A stretch of DNA of 64,000 bases, taken from the NCBI RefSeq assembly GCF_017591435.1, contig NC_059289.1:6885141-6949140 (forward strand), in the 5' to 3' direction. The translations under genes and the position numbers were made by a program. Positions 54,000-64,000 of this stretch are shown in pieces. The notes below the pieces were generated by a model. The model saw only the letters and a list, made by a program, of their open reading frames with translations. It searched no databases and had not been told where the DNA came from. Every line of letters begins with the position of its first letter. Within the stretch, counting starts at the first letter, position 1. Source of the DNA: Portunus trituberculatus. Its lineage: Eukaryota; Arthropoda; Malacostraca; Decapoda; Portunidae.

Positions 54000-55000
54000 T
54001 GCTTTTACTCTTTTTGTTTTTGTTATTCCATCTCCTCTCTCTCTTCGTCTTTCATTCTTTACATTCTCCTTCCCTCTTCTTCCTCCTCCTTCTCCTCCTT
54101 CTGTTCTTCTTTCTTTCCTTCCTTCCTTCTTTCCTTTCTCCTTCTCAGCTTCAAAAAAAAAAAAAAAAAGGAGCGGATTAGTATTTGTGTTTGGGGATAA
54201 GACTGTCAACAAAAGGAATTATATTAACTTATCACAAATATTCCTTAATTTCTCTCCACCTTTCTTCCTTCCTTCCTTCCTTCTTTCTTTCACCCCGCCT
54301 CTTCCTTTTTTACTCTTTCCTTATCTTTTACTTTTCTTCCTTTATTTTCGTTGTTTATCTCTCTTTTTCTCCCTTCATTTTGTTTTTAGCCTTTTTCTCT
54401 TTATCATATTTTTTCCTTTCTTGCTTCTCTTTTCCTCCTTTTTCTCCTCCTCTTTTTTTCTTACTTATTTTCCCTCCTTTCCTTCTCCATGTCTTTATTT
54501 CTTTGTTTTTCCATTCTTCCCTTCGTCTTTTCTCTTCCTCTTTCTATCTTTCTCATTCTCTTCTTCTCTTTCTCCATATATTCTTTCCTCCTCCTTCCAA
54601 TCTACTCAGATATTTTTTTCTTCCTCCTCCACGTATTTCCTCTTTCCCTTCCTTCTCTTCCTATTCCTTCCTTTTCCTTCCTTTCATATCTTTCTCCACA
54701 TATTCTTTCATCTTTATTGCCTCTTTAATATCTTCCTCGTTCTCTTTTTTTTTCCTCATCGTTTCATCTTTCTCCCCTCTCCTCCTCCTTCCTCACATTC
54801 CTTCTATTTCTTTCCTTCCTTCATCACCTTACCTTCATATTTACCTCACTCTCTTCCTCTTCCTCCTCCTCTTCCTCTTGTGCTTCTCCTACATATATCT
54901 TTCCTCCTTCATTTTCTTTTTCCCCATTTATTTTAATACATTGTCCTCTAACATACATAGATAACACATTTTGTTCTTGTTTTTCCCTCAGCCCATTACT
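54000..55000. repeat. Homopyrimidine-dominated block
   Basis: About 1 kb of TTCC/CTCC/TTTC-rich plus strand directly follows the purine-rich block. Open frames of about 250 codons here are made of Ser, Phe, Leu and Pro only and have no domain. No gene was recognised. Confidence 0.8.
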
Positions 55001-55059
55001 TTTTCTTTCATCTTCCCTCCTTCATCCATATACAAATAACCTTTACAATATTTTTTCCT

Positions 55060-55700
<641 letters not shown>

Positions 55701-56270
55701 AGGCGTGACGGATAAAGGCATGAGCTAGCTAGAGGCGGTTCACTGGTTCACTTTTATTCGAAGAAGCGAATTATTAGAGCGGCGAATGAAGCTTTTCTCT
55801 CTCTCCGGCATCGTTAGTGAGAAATGGCTTCACTGGAGGGCTTCATTCATTCACTTATTAAACGAAGCCTCACCAGCTGCTCATCAGATTCACTTCTCAT
55901 GAACCTTCCTTTCACTGCATCAGGTAGAACGGAAGGGATAATGAATGCAGATATTAATGGATGATAAGCATGTACTCTTCAATTTCATCATCACAGTCAG
56001 TGACGTCCTAACGGATATAGAAATGAAAAGATAAGCAGACAATAGATAAGGGAAGTAGATGAAGATATCGGTGCATGCAACTCGATTTCCACTATATATC
56101 ACTGCAACCATCTTCACCACGACCATCCCAACCACCACCACAACCACCACCACAATCTCGCAACACATACTGGTAGAGGTGTTTCATGTGTTTCAGAGTA
56201 TCAACACACGAATCACATAATTGCTACACTATTTCCTTATTATCAGAAAATTATACAATATTCGGTACTC

Positions 56271-56321
<51 letters not shown>

Positions 56322-56469
56322 TAGTTTTAACCAATACCTATATCCTTTAACTACTGTTTTAGTAATACATTCGCAACATCAATCCACATTCATCACCGCA
56401 CGTCCATATTCAACTCGTGCGCATCAATATTTCATCCACCTTCATTCCCATTCGCTGGTTGGTGTTAGG

Positions 56470-56676
56470 CCCATATTTTGAAACGCTCACCTTTCTCACA
56501 ACTAGTTTCCAAGGCTACACACATGATTAACCGAATTCTTAAGGCTGTACCTCCCGTCACTTACGTAGAAATCTTGAAAATCTGTCGCTGGAACACATAT
56601 TAGAAACACATGTAACTTCGATTAAAGCCTTTTGAATGTATAGTGGCGGTGCAGGGTAGTATTTCAGAGTATGGGT
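56470..56676 (-). mobile_element. MITE-like element M, copy 7
   Basis: The left terminus CCATATTTTGAAACGCT and the right terminus GTATTTCAGAGTATGGG form a clear inverted pair. The internal TTTCCAAGGCTACA and GCCTTTTGAATGTA blocks match the reverse complement of the plus-oriented copies. Confidence 0.72.
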
Positions 56677-56857
56677 GTTTGACGGGCCGAGAGAGGCGAA
56701 GCAGGGCAGGGCAACGCGTAGCTTATTCATTTTTCAAGTCGTCATTTGCTGGCTCAACAGTTTTGCTTCATCTCGCAGACCAGCTTGGCGTATCCAGGGA
56801 AAATAAGTGATTGGATGTGATGGACCCCTTACTGCTATCGGGAATTGCTTAAAGTTG

Positions 56858-56884
<27 letters not shown>

Positions 56885-56888
<4 letters not shown>

Positions 56889-57170
56889 TCACCTTGATCG
56901 CCTGCTGGTCACCCAGCCATTCTTCCCCATTACGGACCAAGCTCAGAGTTCATAGACCGATTTTCGGGTAGGACTGAGACCATGGTATCACACACAACAC
57001 ACACCGGGAAAGCGAGGCCACAACCCCTCGAGTTACATCCCGTACCTATTTACTGCTAGGTGAACAGGGGCCACACTAAGAGGCTTTACCCATTTGCCTC
57101 GCCGCTTTCCGGGACTCGAACCCGGCCCTCTCGATTGTGAGTCGAACGTGCTAACCACTACACTACGCGG
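56885..57170 (-). mobile_element. tRNA-Val(CAC)-derived SINE, family B, copy 2
   Basis: Minus-strand order: tRNA-like head with A box, CAC anticodon and GGTTCGAGTCC, then GGCGAGGCAAATGGG, the shared CCCCTGTTCACCTAGCAGT core, TACGGGATGTAA and a tail ending AAGGTGAATT. (GT)n flanks it at 56860-56884. A short GT-rich link joins it to the next copy. Confidence 0.88.
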
Positions 57171-57184
57171 TGCGTGTGTGTGTG

Positions 57185-57463
57185 TAATTCACCTCGATTG
57201 CCTGCTGGTCACCCAGCCAGTCTTCCCCATTACGGAGCGAGCTCATAGCTCATAGACCGATCTTCGGGTAGGACTGAGACCACAACACACTCTACATACC
57301 GGGAAAGCGAGGCCACAACCCCTCGAGTTACATCCCGTACCTATTTACTGCTAGGTGAACAGGGGCCACACATTAAGAGGCTTTGCCCATTTGCCTCGCC
57401 GCGCCGGGACTCGAACCCGGGCCTCTCGATTGTGAGTCGAGCGTGCTAACCACTACACTACGC

Positions 57464-57465
<2 letters not shown>
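57185..57465 (-). mobile_element. tRNA-Val(CAC)-derived SINE, family B, copy 3
   Basis: It is nearly identical to the preceding copy and in the same orientation, separated by about 14 bases of GTGCGTGTGTGTGT. The head has a well-paired CTCGA/TCGAG anticodon stem. A (GT)n tract follows at 57463-57504. Confidence 0.9.
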
Positions 57466-57504
<39 letters not shown>

Positions 57505-57506
<2 letters not shown>

Positions 57507-57812
57507 TTCACTGTTTGATCTGCTGCAGTCTCTGACGAGACAGCCAGACGTTACCCTACGGAACGACCTCAGAGCTCATTATTTCCGATCTTCGGATAGG
57601 CCTGAGACCAGGCACACACCACACACCGGGACAACAAGGTCACAACTCCTCGATTTGCATCCCGTACCTACTCACTGCTCCTACTCACTGCTAGGTGAAC
57701 AGGAGCTACACGTGAAAGGAGACACACCCAAATATCTCCACCCGGCCAGGGAATCGAACCCCGGTCCTCTGGCTTGTGAAGCCAGCGCTCTAACCACTGA
57801 GCTACTGGGCCG
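57505..57812 (-). mobile_element. tRNA-Val(CAC)-derived SINE, family A, copy 4
   Basis: It carries the same modules as the copy at 19143-19437, with an internal duplication of CTACTCACTGCT near 57667-57691. It follows a (GT)n tract and is followed by (GT)n at 57812-57836, then TCTG repeats (57841-57910) and (GT)n at 57923-57954. Confidence 0.9.
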
Positions 57813-57920
57813 TGGTGTGTGTGTGTGTGTGTGTGTCTGCCTATCTGTCTGTCTGTCTTTCTGTTTATGTGTGCTTGTGTGTCTGTCTGTCTGTCTGTCT
57901 GTCTTTCTGTCTGTGTCTGT

Positions 57921-57956
<36 letters not shown>

Positions 57957-58364
57957 CTGTAGCTGTGGGTGGGTGTGGATGTGTGGACGACATCTTCAGA
58001 GCCGAGACCACTCAACCTTGGCTTAGAAGGTGAAGGGAACCTCGGAAATAGTTTAATTAATTCACTAAACAAATGAAGGCGAAGAGACGGGCCAGAATAG
58101 TACTGGAATGTGTTGGAGAGGGTTCAGGGATGGTTTTGGAGATGGAGTTTAGCTTCAAGAGGTTATTTATTCAAGTGGGACTCACGATGGTTAATTAGTG
58201 AAGCGATTGATAAAGAATTAAAGGTGTTTTTGTAATGCTCTCCACACCTGGTGCTTGTGCTGATTCCATTAAACACACCTGCAGATTGGAAGGAGAAATT
58301 GCGTTCACTGCCTTCTCCTGTTATCATTATTATCATCAGTGTTATTATTGCTGCTGTTAATTAT

Positions 58365-58510
58365 ATCTGTCTATCTATCTATCTATCTATTTGTGTGTCT
58401 TATCTATCAATCTTTCTTTCCTGTTATCACTATTATCAACATTGTTATTATTGTTGTCCTTAATTGTCTGTCTATCTATCTATCTATCTATCTATCTATT
58501 TGTGTATCTT
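58365..58510. repeat. (TATC)n tracts within a tandem duplication
   Basis: (TATC)n at about 58365-58391 and 58470-58500 sit inside two copies of a roughly 110-base segment (TTGTGTNTCTTATCTATCAATC and TTATTATTGNTG blocks repeat). Confidence 0.8.
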
Positions 58511-58736
58511 ATCTATCAATCTTTCTTTATTTTTATCTATTCATTTAATCTTTTCCTCATTTATTCATTTATCTCCTTATTCTTTTTCGTATGACCTTAT
58601 TCCCACTGTGTACTGTAAGGGTCAGTCTCTCGAGTAACTTTTTTTTTTCCATCTATTTCTATTCATTGCGTATTTACCTCCTTATTCATGTATTTCTTAC
58701 TTATCTATTCATTTATTTACTCGCTTCTTCATTCAG

Positions 58737-58846
58737 GAATTTAGAAGAGCATACATTAACCTCAGGCCGTGCAGTCACCCCGCCGGCAGACTTTCAGCAT
58801 CCACCACCCCCTCTCTCTGTGTCTCGAGGGAGCGACGCCATCAAAG
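58737..58846 (+). CDS. Weak candidate internal exon, product unknown
   Basis: A T-rich tract ending CTTCATTCAG precedes 110 bases that end ATCAAAG|GTAAGG, an excellent donor. The open frame reads NLEEHTLTSGRAVTPPADFQ and continues with a Pro-rich stretch and SRGSDAIK. The composition is balanced, unlike the surrounding pyrimidine DNA. No domain was recognised, and no adjoining exon could be linked in phase. Confidence 0.25.
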
Positions 58847-58899
58847 GTAAGGGTAGCCGAGTCGTGGTTAGCTGTCTGAAGGTGTAGAGGGCAAGAAGG

Positions 58900-59400
58900 G
58901 TTATGGCAGCCGCTGCATTCCTTCTTGATATAACCTCTTTCCCTCCCTCTCCCTGTCTCTCTGTATTCTTCGGCCTCCTTTCTCTTCTTCCTTCTCTCCT
59001 TTTTCTTTATGCTTTTCCCCTAGTCTATTGTTTTCGGTATTCTTGTTCTTTTCGTCTATTTCTTCTCTTCTTCTTCCTTCTTTCTTTTTGTTTTCCCTTT
59101 TATTCTTTCACTTTTCTTATTTTTTTCTTTCTCTTCTTTTATTCTCCTTTCTTCTTCCATATACTTTCCTTTTCCTTTCTCTTCCTCCCTTTTCCACATT
59201 CTCGTTCCCGTTCGCTTTCACTGTCTCTTTCTAAATTTCCCTCACTTTTCTTTCCTTTTTCCTGTGTTGATAAATCATGTTTCCCCCGTATTATTTATTG
59301 GTTACATGCATCTTCCTTCTTTTACTCGCTCTTTCCTCTCTAGTCTTTTCTACCTATTTCCCTTTCCTTTTTTTCATCTCTCTATATTACTTGTATTATT
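58900..59400. repeat. Homopyrimidine-dominated block
   Basis: The plus strand is mainly T and C. Open frames of 60-150 codons are Ser, Phe and Leu rich without domains. No gene was recognised. Confidence 0.7.
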
Positions 59401-59589
59401 GATGTTTGCTTATTTATTGGTCTCTCCCGTACAATGTGGAGTCCATCTTTCTATCTAATGGAAAAATACAGACTATATTGTGCTTGTCCCTCCCTCGTGA
59501 CTCGTACGTTAAAATACGCATTTTCTTCATAGCTCGAGAATTAAACCCACCACACTCCTCTGATGTGACTGAGTGCTCATCCCGTGGCC

Positions 59590-60010
59590 TTGAAACTCAC
59601 GTAAAAGTTGTGTTAGCTTCGCGTGAGACTCATGGCGGTGTTTGCTTGCCTCCATCTCCACTCCGGCGGCGGGGGACGAAAAGTTTTGTATTCGGTAAAC
59701 AGTGGATCGCCTTAAACCACGCCTACTGGCACACGCCCGCCACCACGCCCCTCAGCACACGCCCGCCACCTTACCCACCACCACGTCCGCCACCACACGC
59801 CCGCCACCACACACCAGTCGCCATTCCCCGCCGGACCTGGCAAACACAGAACCAACAAAACAACGTCGGTGGATCAGGGAGGCCTCGGCGCCTGAGGTCT
59901 TGCCCCAAATGGCGGAACAATGAGGCGCCGCCCCAAGGGAGAGACGCCCCACGCCTCCTTGAGAGCAGAGGGACGCGCGACGTCGCGGGAGAGGGGAGGA
60001 TGACAGGAAG
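59590..60010. other. GC-rich, CpG-containing patch with a proline-coding simple repeat
   Basis: This is the most GC-rich stretch of the right half. It holds a degenerate CACGCCCGCCAC repeat at 59717-59815 and several CpG sites at 59860-60010. Such patches can be promoters or first exons, but no start codon, splice donor or domain could be defended. (GGA)n follows at 60066-60150. Confidence 0.4.
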
Positions 60011-60591
60011 ACGACCGGGAGGGGCTGCGGGAGTTGTGGAAGGATAAGGAGTAGGTGGAGAAGAAGGAGGAGGAGAAGGAGGAGGAGGAGAAGGAGAAGG
60101 AGGAGGAGGAGGAGGAGGAGGAGGAGAAGGAGAAGGAGAAGGAGAAGGAGGCAGGAGCGCTAAGTTGAAATTGGAGAACTTGTCAGAGACACAGAGTCAA
60201 CATGAGGGACCAGAAGGCCCTCCTGCCCCTGAAGCGTTGTGTTGGTGGAGGCATTACACGGAGCGGCAGGGATGATATGGAGTGATATGGCGTGGCGTGA
60301 GGTGGCATGACGCCTGGTGAATGAGCAGGATACTGTATATGGTGGTAGAGAATGGAGGCAGTGAGTGGTAGTGATGCGATAGTAGTAGTAGTGATAGTGC
60401 CTCGGTGGTAGTCACGGTGGGTGTTGGCAGGTGCGGTATTGCTTCTGCCTCGTGATGTGTTATAGGTGTCGGGGACGAGATGTTGGGGATTCCATAAATT
60501 GCAGTCCCTGGTGATGCAAGGGATTGTGGGGCTACGTCAACATGGAGGGAGGGAGCGCGGGGAAAGACAGCCAGGATATGTGTACTATAAC

Positions 60592-60798
60592 CCCATATTC
60601 TGGAACACTGCCCTCACCACTACTATTTCCAAAGGCTACAAACATGATTATGGATTAATCTGAGTGTTTCTCCTGTTACTAATATACAAATTTTGTTAAT
60701 CCATTACTAGAACCACAGAAACAAACTTAAAAACCTCAACCACCAGAGTTGTTTTAGATATAGTAAAGGTAAGGCACATAATTGTTTTAGAATATGCC
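60592..60798 (-). mobile_element. MITE-like element M, copy 8
   Basis: The left terminus CCCATATTCTGGAACACT and the right terminus ATTGTTTTAGAATATGCC are an inverted pair. Internal TTTCCAAAGGCTACAAACATGATT and ACAAATTTTGTTAATC fit the family. A left-end fragment of a further copy (GTTTCGAAACGCTCC, TTTCCAAAAGCCACAAAGA) follows at about 60835-60910. Confidence 0.72.
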
Positions 60799-61017
60799 TC
60801 GTACTCGCATCCAAATAGTTATGAGCCTGTTTCGAAACGCTCCGGGTTCTCATTAGCTTCATTTCCAAAAGCCACAAAGAGATTCTTCTCCAGCTAATGA
60901 TGACGAGAGTATGAGACCTGATACTGTATTTGATAAACCCTATAACATATTACGAAGGCAAAGGAACACAATACTCACTAGAAGATATTAGCTACTCCAT
61001 CACTCCATCACTTTGAG

Positions 61018-61230
61018 AACACAAGAACATAAGAACATAAGAAGATGAGGGAAGCTGCAAGAGGATGCCAGGCCTACACGTGGCGGTCTCTGTGTGAGCA
61101 AAGCTAGTATAATTCCATCCATCATCCCCATCCATAAATTTGTCTGATATTTTAAAAGCTCCCTATTGACTCAGCAACTATTGATTCAGCAGTAACAACT
61201 ATGCTTTACATTCGCACCAGAGTGTTCTAT
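61018..61230 (+). repeat. Dispersed repeat family Y, copy 3 (longest)
   Basis: It opens with an AAGAACATAAGAACATAAGA repeat. GGGAAGCTGCAAGAGG, CCAGGCCTACACGTGGC, ATCCCCATCCATAAATTTGTC and CTCCCTATTGACTCAGCA follow. Three copies in the window share these blocks. The short AAGAACAT terminal repeat is the kind of tail left by some non-LTR retroelements, but no coding part is visible. Confidence 0.7.
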
Positions 61231-61299
61231 TTAGCTTAAGGGAAACAGCACCAGTGGAAGAATTAATAATGAAGTTTATAACCCGCCACTACATTAATA

Positions 61300-61996
61300 A
61301 GACACACCACCACCACCACCACCACCACCACCACCAGTAGTACTAGCGCACAGGTGGAAAATTGAGACAAAACGTGCACCGGAAAACTGATCACAGGAGA
61401 GCAATATTTTTTTCTGGGCCGATAATGGGAGGCAGTTGTGCGTCGCCGAGGGAGGAAGTATATTGAGCGCAATCCATTCAGGCGGGCACGGAAAGAGGCC
61501 TAAGTGAAATATCTCCTTTTTTCTCTCTCTTCCTCCCTTCGTCCCTTCGTCCTTTCCCCCTTTCTACCCTCCTCCTCTTCTTCTTCTTCTTCTTCCTCCT
61601 CCTCCTCCTCCTCCTCCTCCTACTCCTTCTACTCCTCCTAATCGTCCTCCTTGTCCTCCTTTTCCTCCTCCTTCTCCGATTTCTGATTCTCGTCTTAATT
61701 TTTTTTTTTTTTTCATGGTTGTCGTTGGTGTCATCTTCGTTTTCATTGTTCTTTTCCCACATTCGATTTAATAATTTTTCCTTCGTTTTGTGAGTTTCGT
61801 CTTAGTTATTTTCTTTTTTTGCTCTCGTGATTGTCTTCATTGTTGTCCATATTTTTCTTTCTCCTCGTCATTGTCGTTGTCGTTATTGTTTTTCTCCCAT
61901 TCCAACCTCACCCTCTTTCCACGTTTCCTGATTGTCGTTACATAAATTATTTTCTCCCTGTTTTCGTTGTCATCTTCCTCTTCCTCCTCCTCCTCC

Positions 61997-62028
<32 letters not shown>

Positions 62029-62445
62029 CTCCTCCCTACCTGTTTACTTCTTCCCAGAGGCATCATTATTTATCAGCAGTTCCTTCCTTCCATTTTCTAA
62101 CAGTACCTCTTCCGTCCCTCTCCACTTTTGCCTCCTCTTTCCCTCCTTCCACTTTTCTTCCTCCATCTTTCCTCTCCTTCCCTTTTTTATTTATTTATTT
62201 TTTTTTTTTTTTTTATCCATTTGAAGTGTAATGGGATTGGGAACTCGTCAATTTTTCTTCTTCCTTTTTTTTTCTCTCTTCTTTGACTCTTTTCCTTCCT
62301 TCCTCCCTACGCTGCCTTCCATTTCTTTACCTCTGTGGGACCTTGATGCCTTTCTTAATGGCTTCTGAGTAAAGGAGGAGGAGGAGGAGGAGGAGGAGGA
62401 GGAAAAGAGGAGGAGGAAATGTGTCAGATCCAGAGTCACCATGTT

Positions 62446-62495
<50 letters not shown>

Positions 62496-63391
62496 TCCTT
62501 CCCCATCTCGAATGCATTGATTTCTCTATTTATTTTGCTCCAATCTCCATGACGTTTAGTTCCAGAAGAGAAATCACTTGAGAGGAATAAAAGCCAAGAG
62601 GAAGGAGAGGTTAAAGCGTTTCGTCCCTTTCCCTCTTTCTCCTCTTCCTCTTCCTCTTCCTCCTCCTCTTCTTCTTCGCCACCTCCTACTCTTCTTCCTC
62701 TTCTTCCTCGTCTTTCTTTTGTTACGTCACTAAGATTTTAATTCTATTCAGTTCATTCTTCCTCTTTCTCTTCCTCCTTCCATGTTCTCTTTTGTTCTTC
62801 TCTATTCCCTCCTCTTCCTTTTTATTCTCGTATCACTTAAATTGTTTTTCTGTTTCTCTTCTCCACTCATCAAAGTGAAAGAAAACGAACTTAGTCTTCG
62901 TTTTCTGTGTGTGTATATATTACCCATTTTCTATTCCTCTTGTTAATGGTCTTTACTCCTCTCATTCCCAGTCTTCCCTCATCTATATTCCTCTTCTTCC
63001 TCCTCGTATTCTCATTCCTCCCGTCATTTCAATCTCTCTTACCGATTTCTCTCCTCCACTCCTTCCCTCCTTCCTTTCTTACTCGCTGGCGTGAAAGAAA
63101 ACAAAGAATTCTGGATATTTTTCAAGGGTGACTTTCCTAAATAATCGGAGTGGAATGGAACGTTCGAAAACCCACGTCCACTGTCATTGAATAAATCTAT
63201 TCCACGGAACACTCACAGCCTCTTCTCCTTCCCCATCTCCATATCGTTCCTCCTCTTCTCTTCCCCTCTTCCTTCCTCTCCTCTTCCTTGTATTATCTCA
63301 GTTTTTTTCTTCTCCTTTTTGCCCTTCACTTCCTAATTAGTTATCTTTTTTATTTACCTTTTTATTATCCCTGCCCTTTAAATTTCACTTT

Positions 63392-63429
<38 letters not shown>

Positions 63430-63565
63430 GGGGGGAAGGGAAAAAGAAGCTGAAAGTGCTGAATCATTAGCATCCCATGATTCTTGAGGAGGAAAAGAGG
63501 AGGAGGAGGAGGAGGAGGAGGAGGAGGAAGAGGAAGATGAAAAATAGAAAGAATAAGGAAGAACA

Positions 63566-63661
<96 letters not shown>

Positions 63662-64000
63662 CAGAGAGAGAGAGAGAGAATGGGGAAGAGTCTGAATATA
63701 CTGTAGGCCTCTCTCACATTTTTTTGGGGGAGAGGGGAGATGGGGAGAGGAGAGATGGGGGAGATACGAGTCGGAGGGGGGGGAGGCGGTAGTCTTAGAA
63801 GATTAAAAATAACATTCTCGCCTCCATTATGTTCGTGTATCAATCATGTTTGGTGATGACGCTGCCTTCTCCTCCTCCTCCTCTTCCTCCTCCTCCTCCT
63901 CCTCCTCCTCCAGTGCCTCGGGACAGTATCGGGGTGGTCGAGACCGAGAGAGCGGAAAAAGGATAAGAACATTATGGAAATACAAAAGGAAAAGAGAAAA
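61300..64000. repeat. Terminal repeat-rich region without a gene
   Basis: (CAC)n at 61304-61335, TTC/CTC repeats at 61565-61625 and 61975-62035, poly-T at 62187-62215, (GGA)n at 62371-62402, (CT)n at 62450-62492, pyrimidine-rich 62600-63330, (AG)n at 63396-63426, (GGA)n at 63495-63530, (GT)n at 63571-63660, (AG)n at 63664-63680 and (CTC)n at 63871-63912. Open frames are compositional. Confidence 0.85.

Noticed and set aside
54185..54964. Two 250-codon open frames in the pyrimidine block
   Set aside because: Compositional artefact without domains or signal features beyond Phe/Leu richness.
59406..60047. 213-codon open frame rich in Pro, Arg and His
   Set aside because: Its central part is a degenerate CACGCCCGCCAC repeat and its start lies in the pyrimidine block. 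No domain or splice pattern supports it, though the CpG patch itself is kept as a feature.

Overview
The window looks like animal nuclear DNA, most likely from a decapod crustacean such as a crab or shrimp. Three things support this: intron-split genes of arthropod type, a very high load of (CT/AG)n, (CA/GT)n, (AT)n and trinucleotide microsatellites, and repeated tRNA-derived SINEs and MITEs. There is no bacterial gene organisation, operon or CRISPR array. The species is inferred from repeat style and gene content only.

Three genes can be recognised by joining exons in frame across GT/AG splice sites. (1) 4056-7573, plus strand: the last three coding exons of an LDL-receptor-family gene (lipophorin receptor/VLDLR type), covering the membrane segment and a cytoplasmic tail with the FDNPVY endocytosis signal. 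(2) 13677-15769, plus strand: a complete two-exon gene for a divergent Atg8 (LC3/GABARAP) protein of 121 aa. It stops directly after the C-terminal glycine and lacks the usual aromatic residue before it. (3) 29711-19808, minus strand, possibly extending to 17332: a Dpr-family two-immunoglobulin-domain neuronal surface protein. It has a signal-peptide exon, a 7.5 kb first intron and two possible 3' ends, one secreted and one membrane-attached. These genes share no obvious pathway. They act in lipid uptake, autophagy and cell recognition respectively.

Layout: 1-4050 is repeat-rich non-coding DNA (probably intron of the receptor gene). 4.05-12.9 kb holds the receptor 3' end and ordinary AT-rich sequence with few microsatellites. 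13.4-15.9 kb holds the Atg8-like gene. 16-30 kb holds the dpr gene, with introns full of microsatellites and SINEs. 30-64 kb has no recognisable gene apart from one weak exon candidate at 58.7 kb. This half is dominated by alternating homopurine/homopyrimidine blocks, a 37-bp minisatellite (about 42.03-42.46 kb), a roughly 142-bp satellite (49.9-50.8 kb) and a tandem cluster of three SINEs (56.9-57.8 kb).

Dispersed repeats recognised by comparing the window with itself are: seven SINE copies in two tRNA-Val(CAC)-headed families that share a core and all lie in (CA/GT)n tracts; eight copies of a roughly 180-220 bp MITE-like element with imperfect terminal inverted repeats; one hAT-style MITE; and two further repeat families with two and three copies. 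Most open reading frames in the second half are translations of low-complexity DNA and are not reported as genes.
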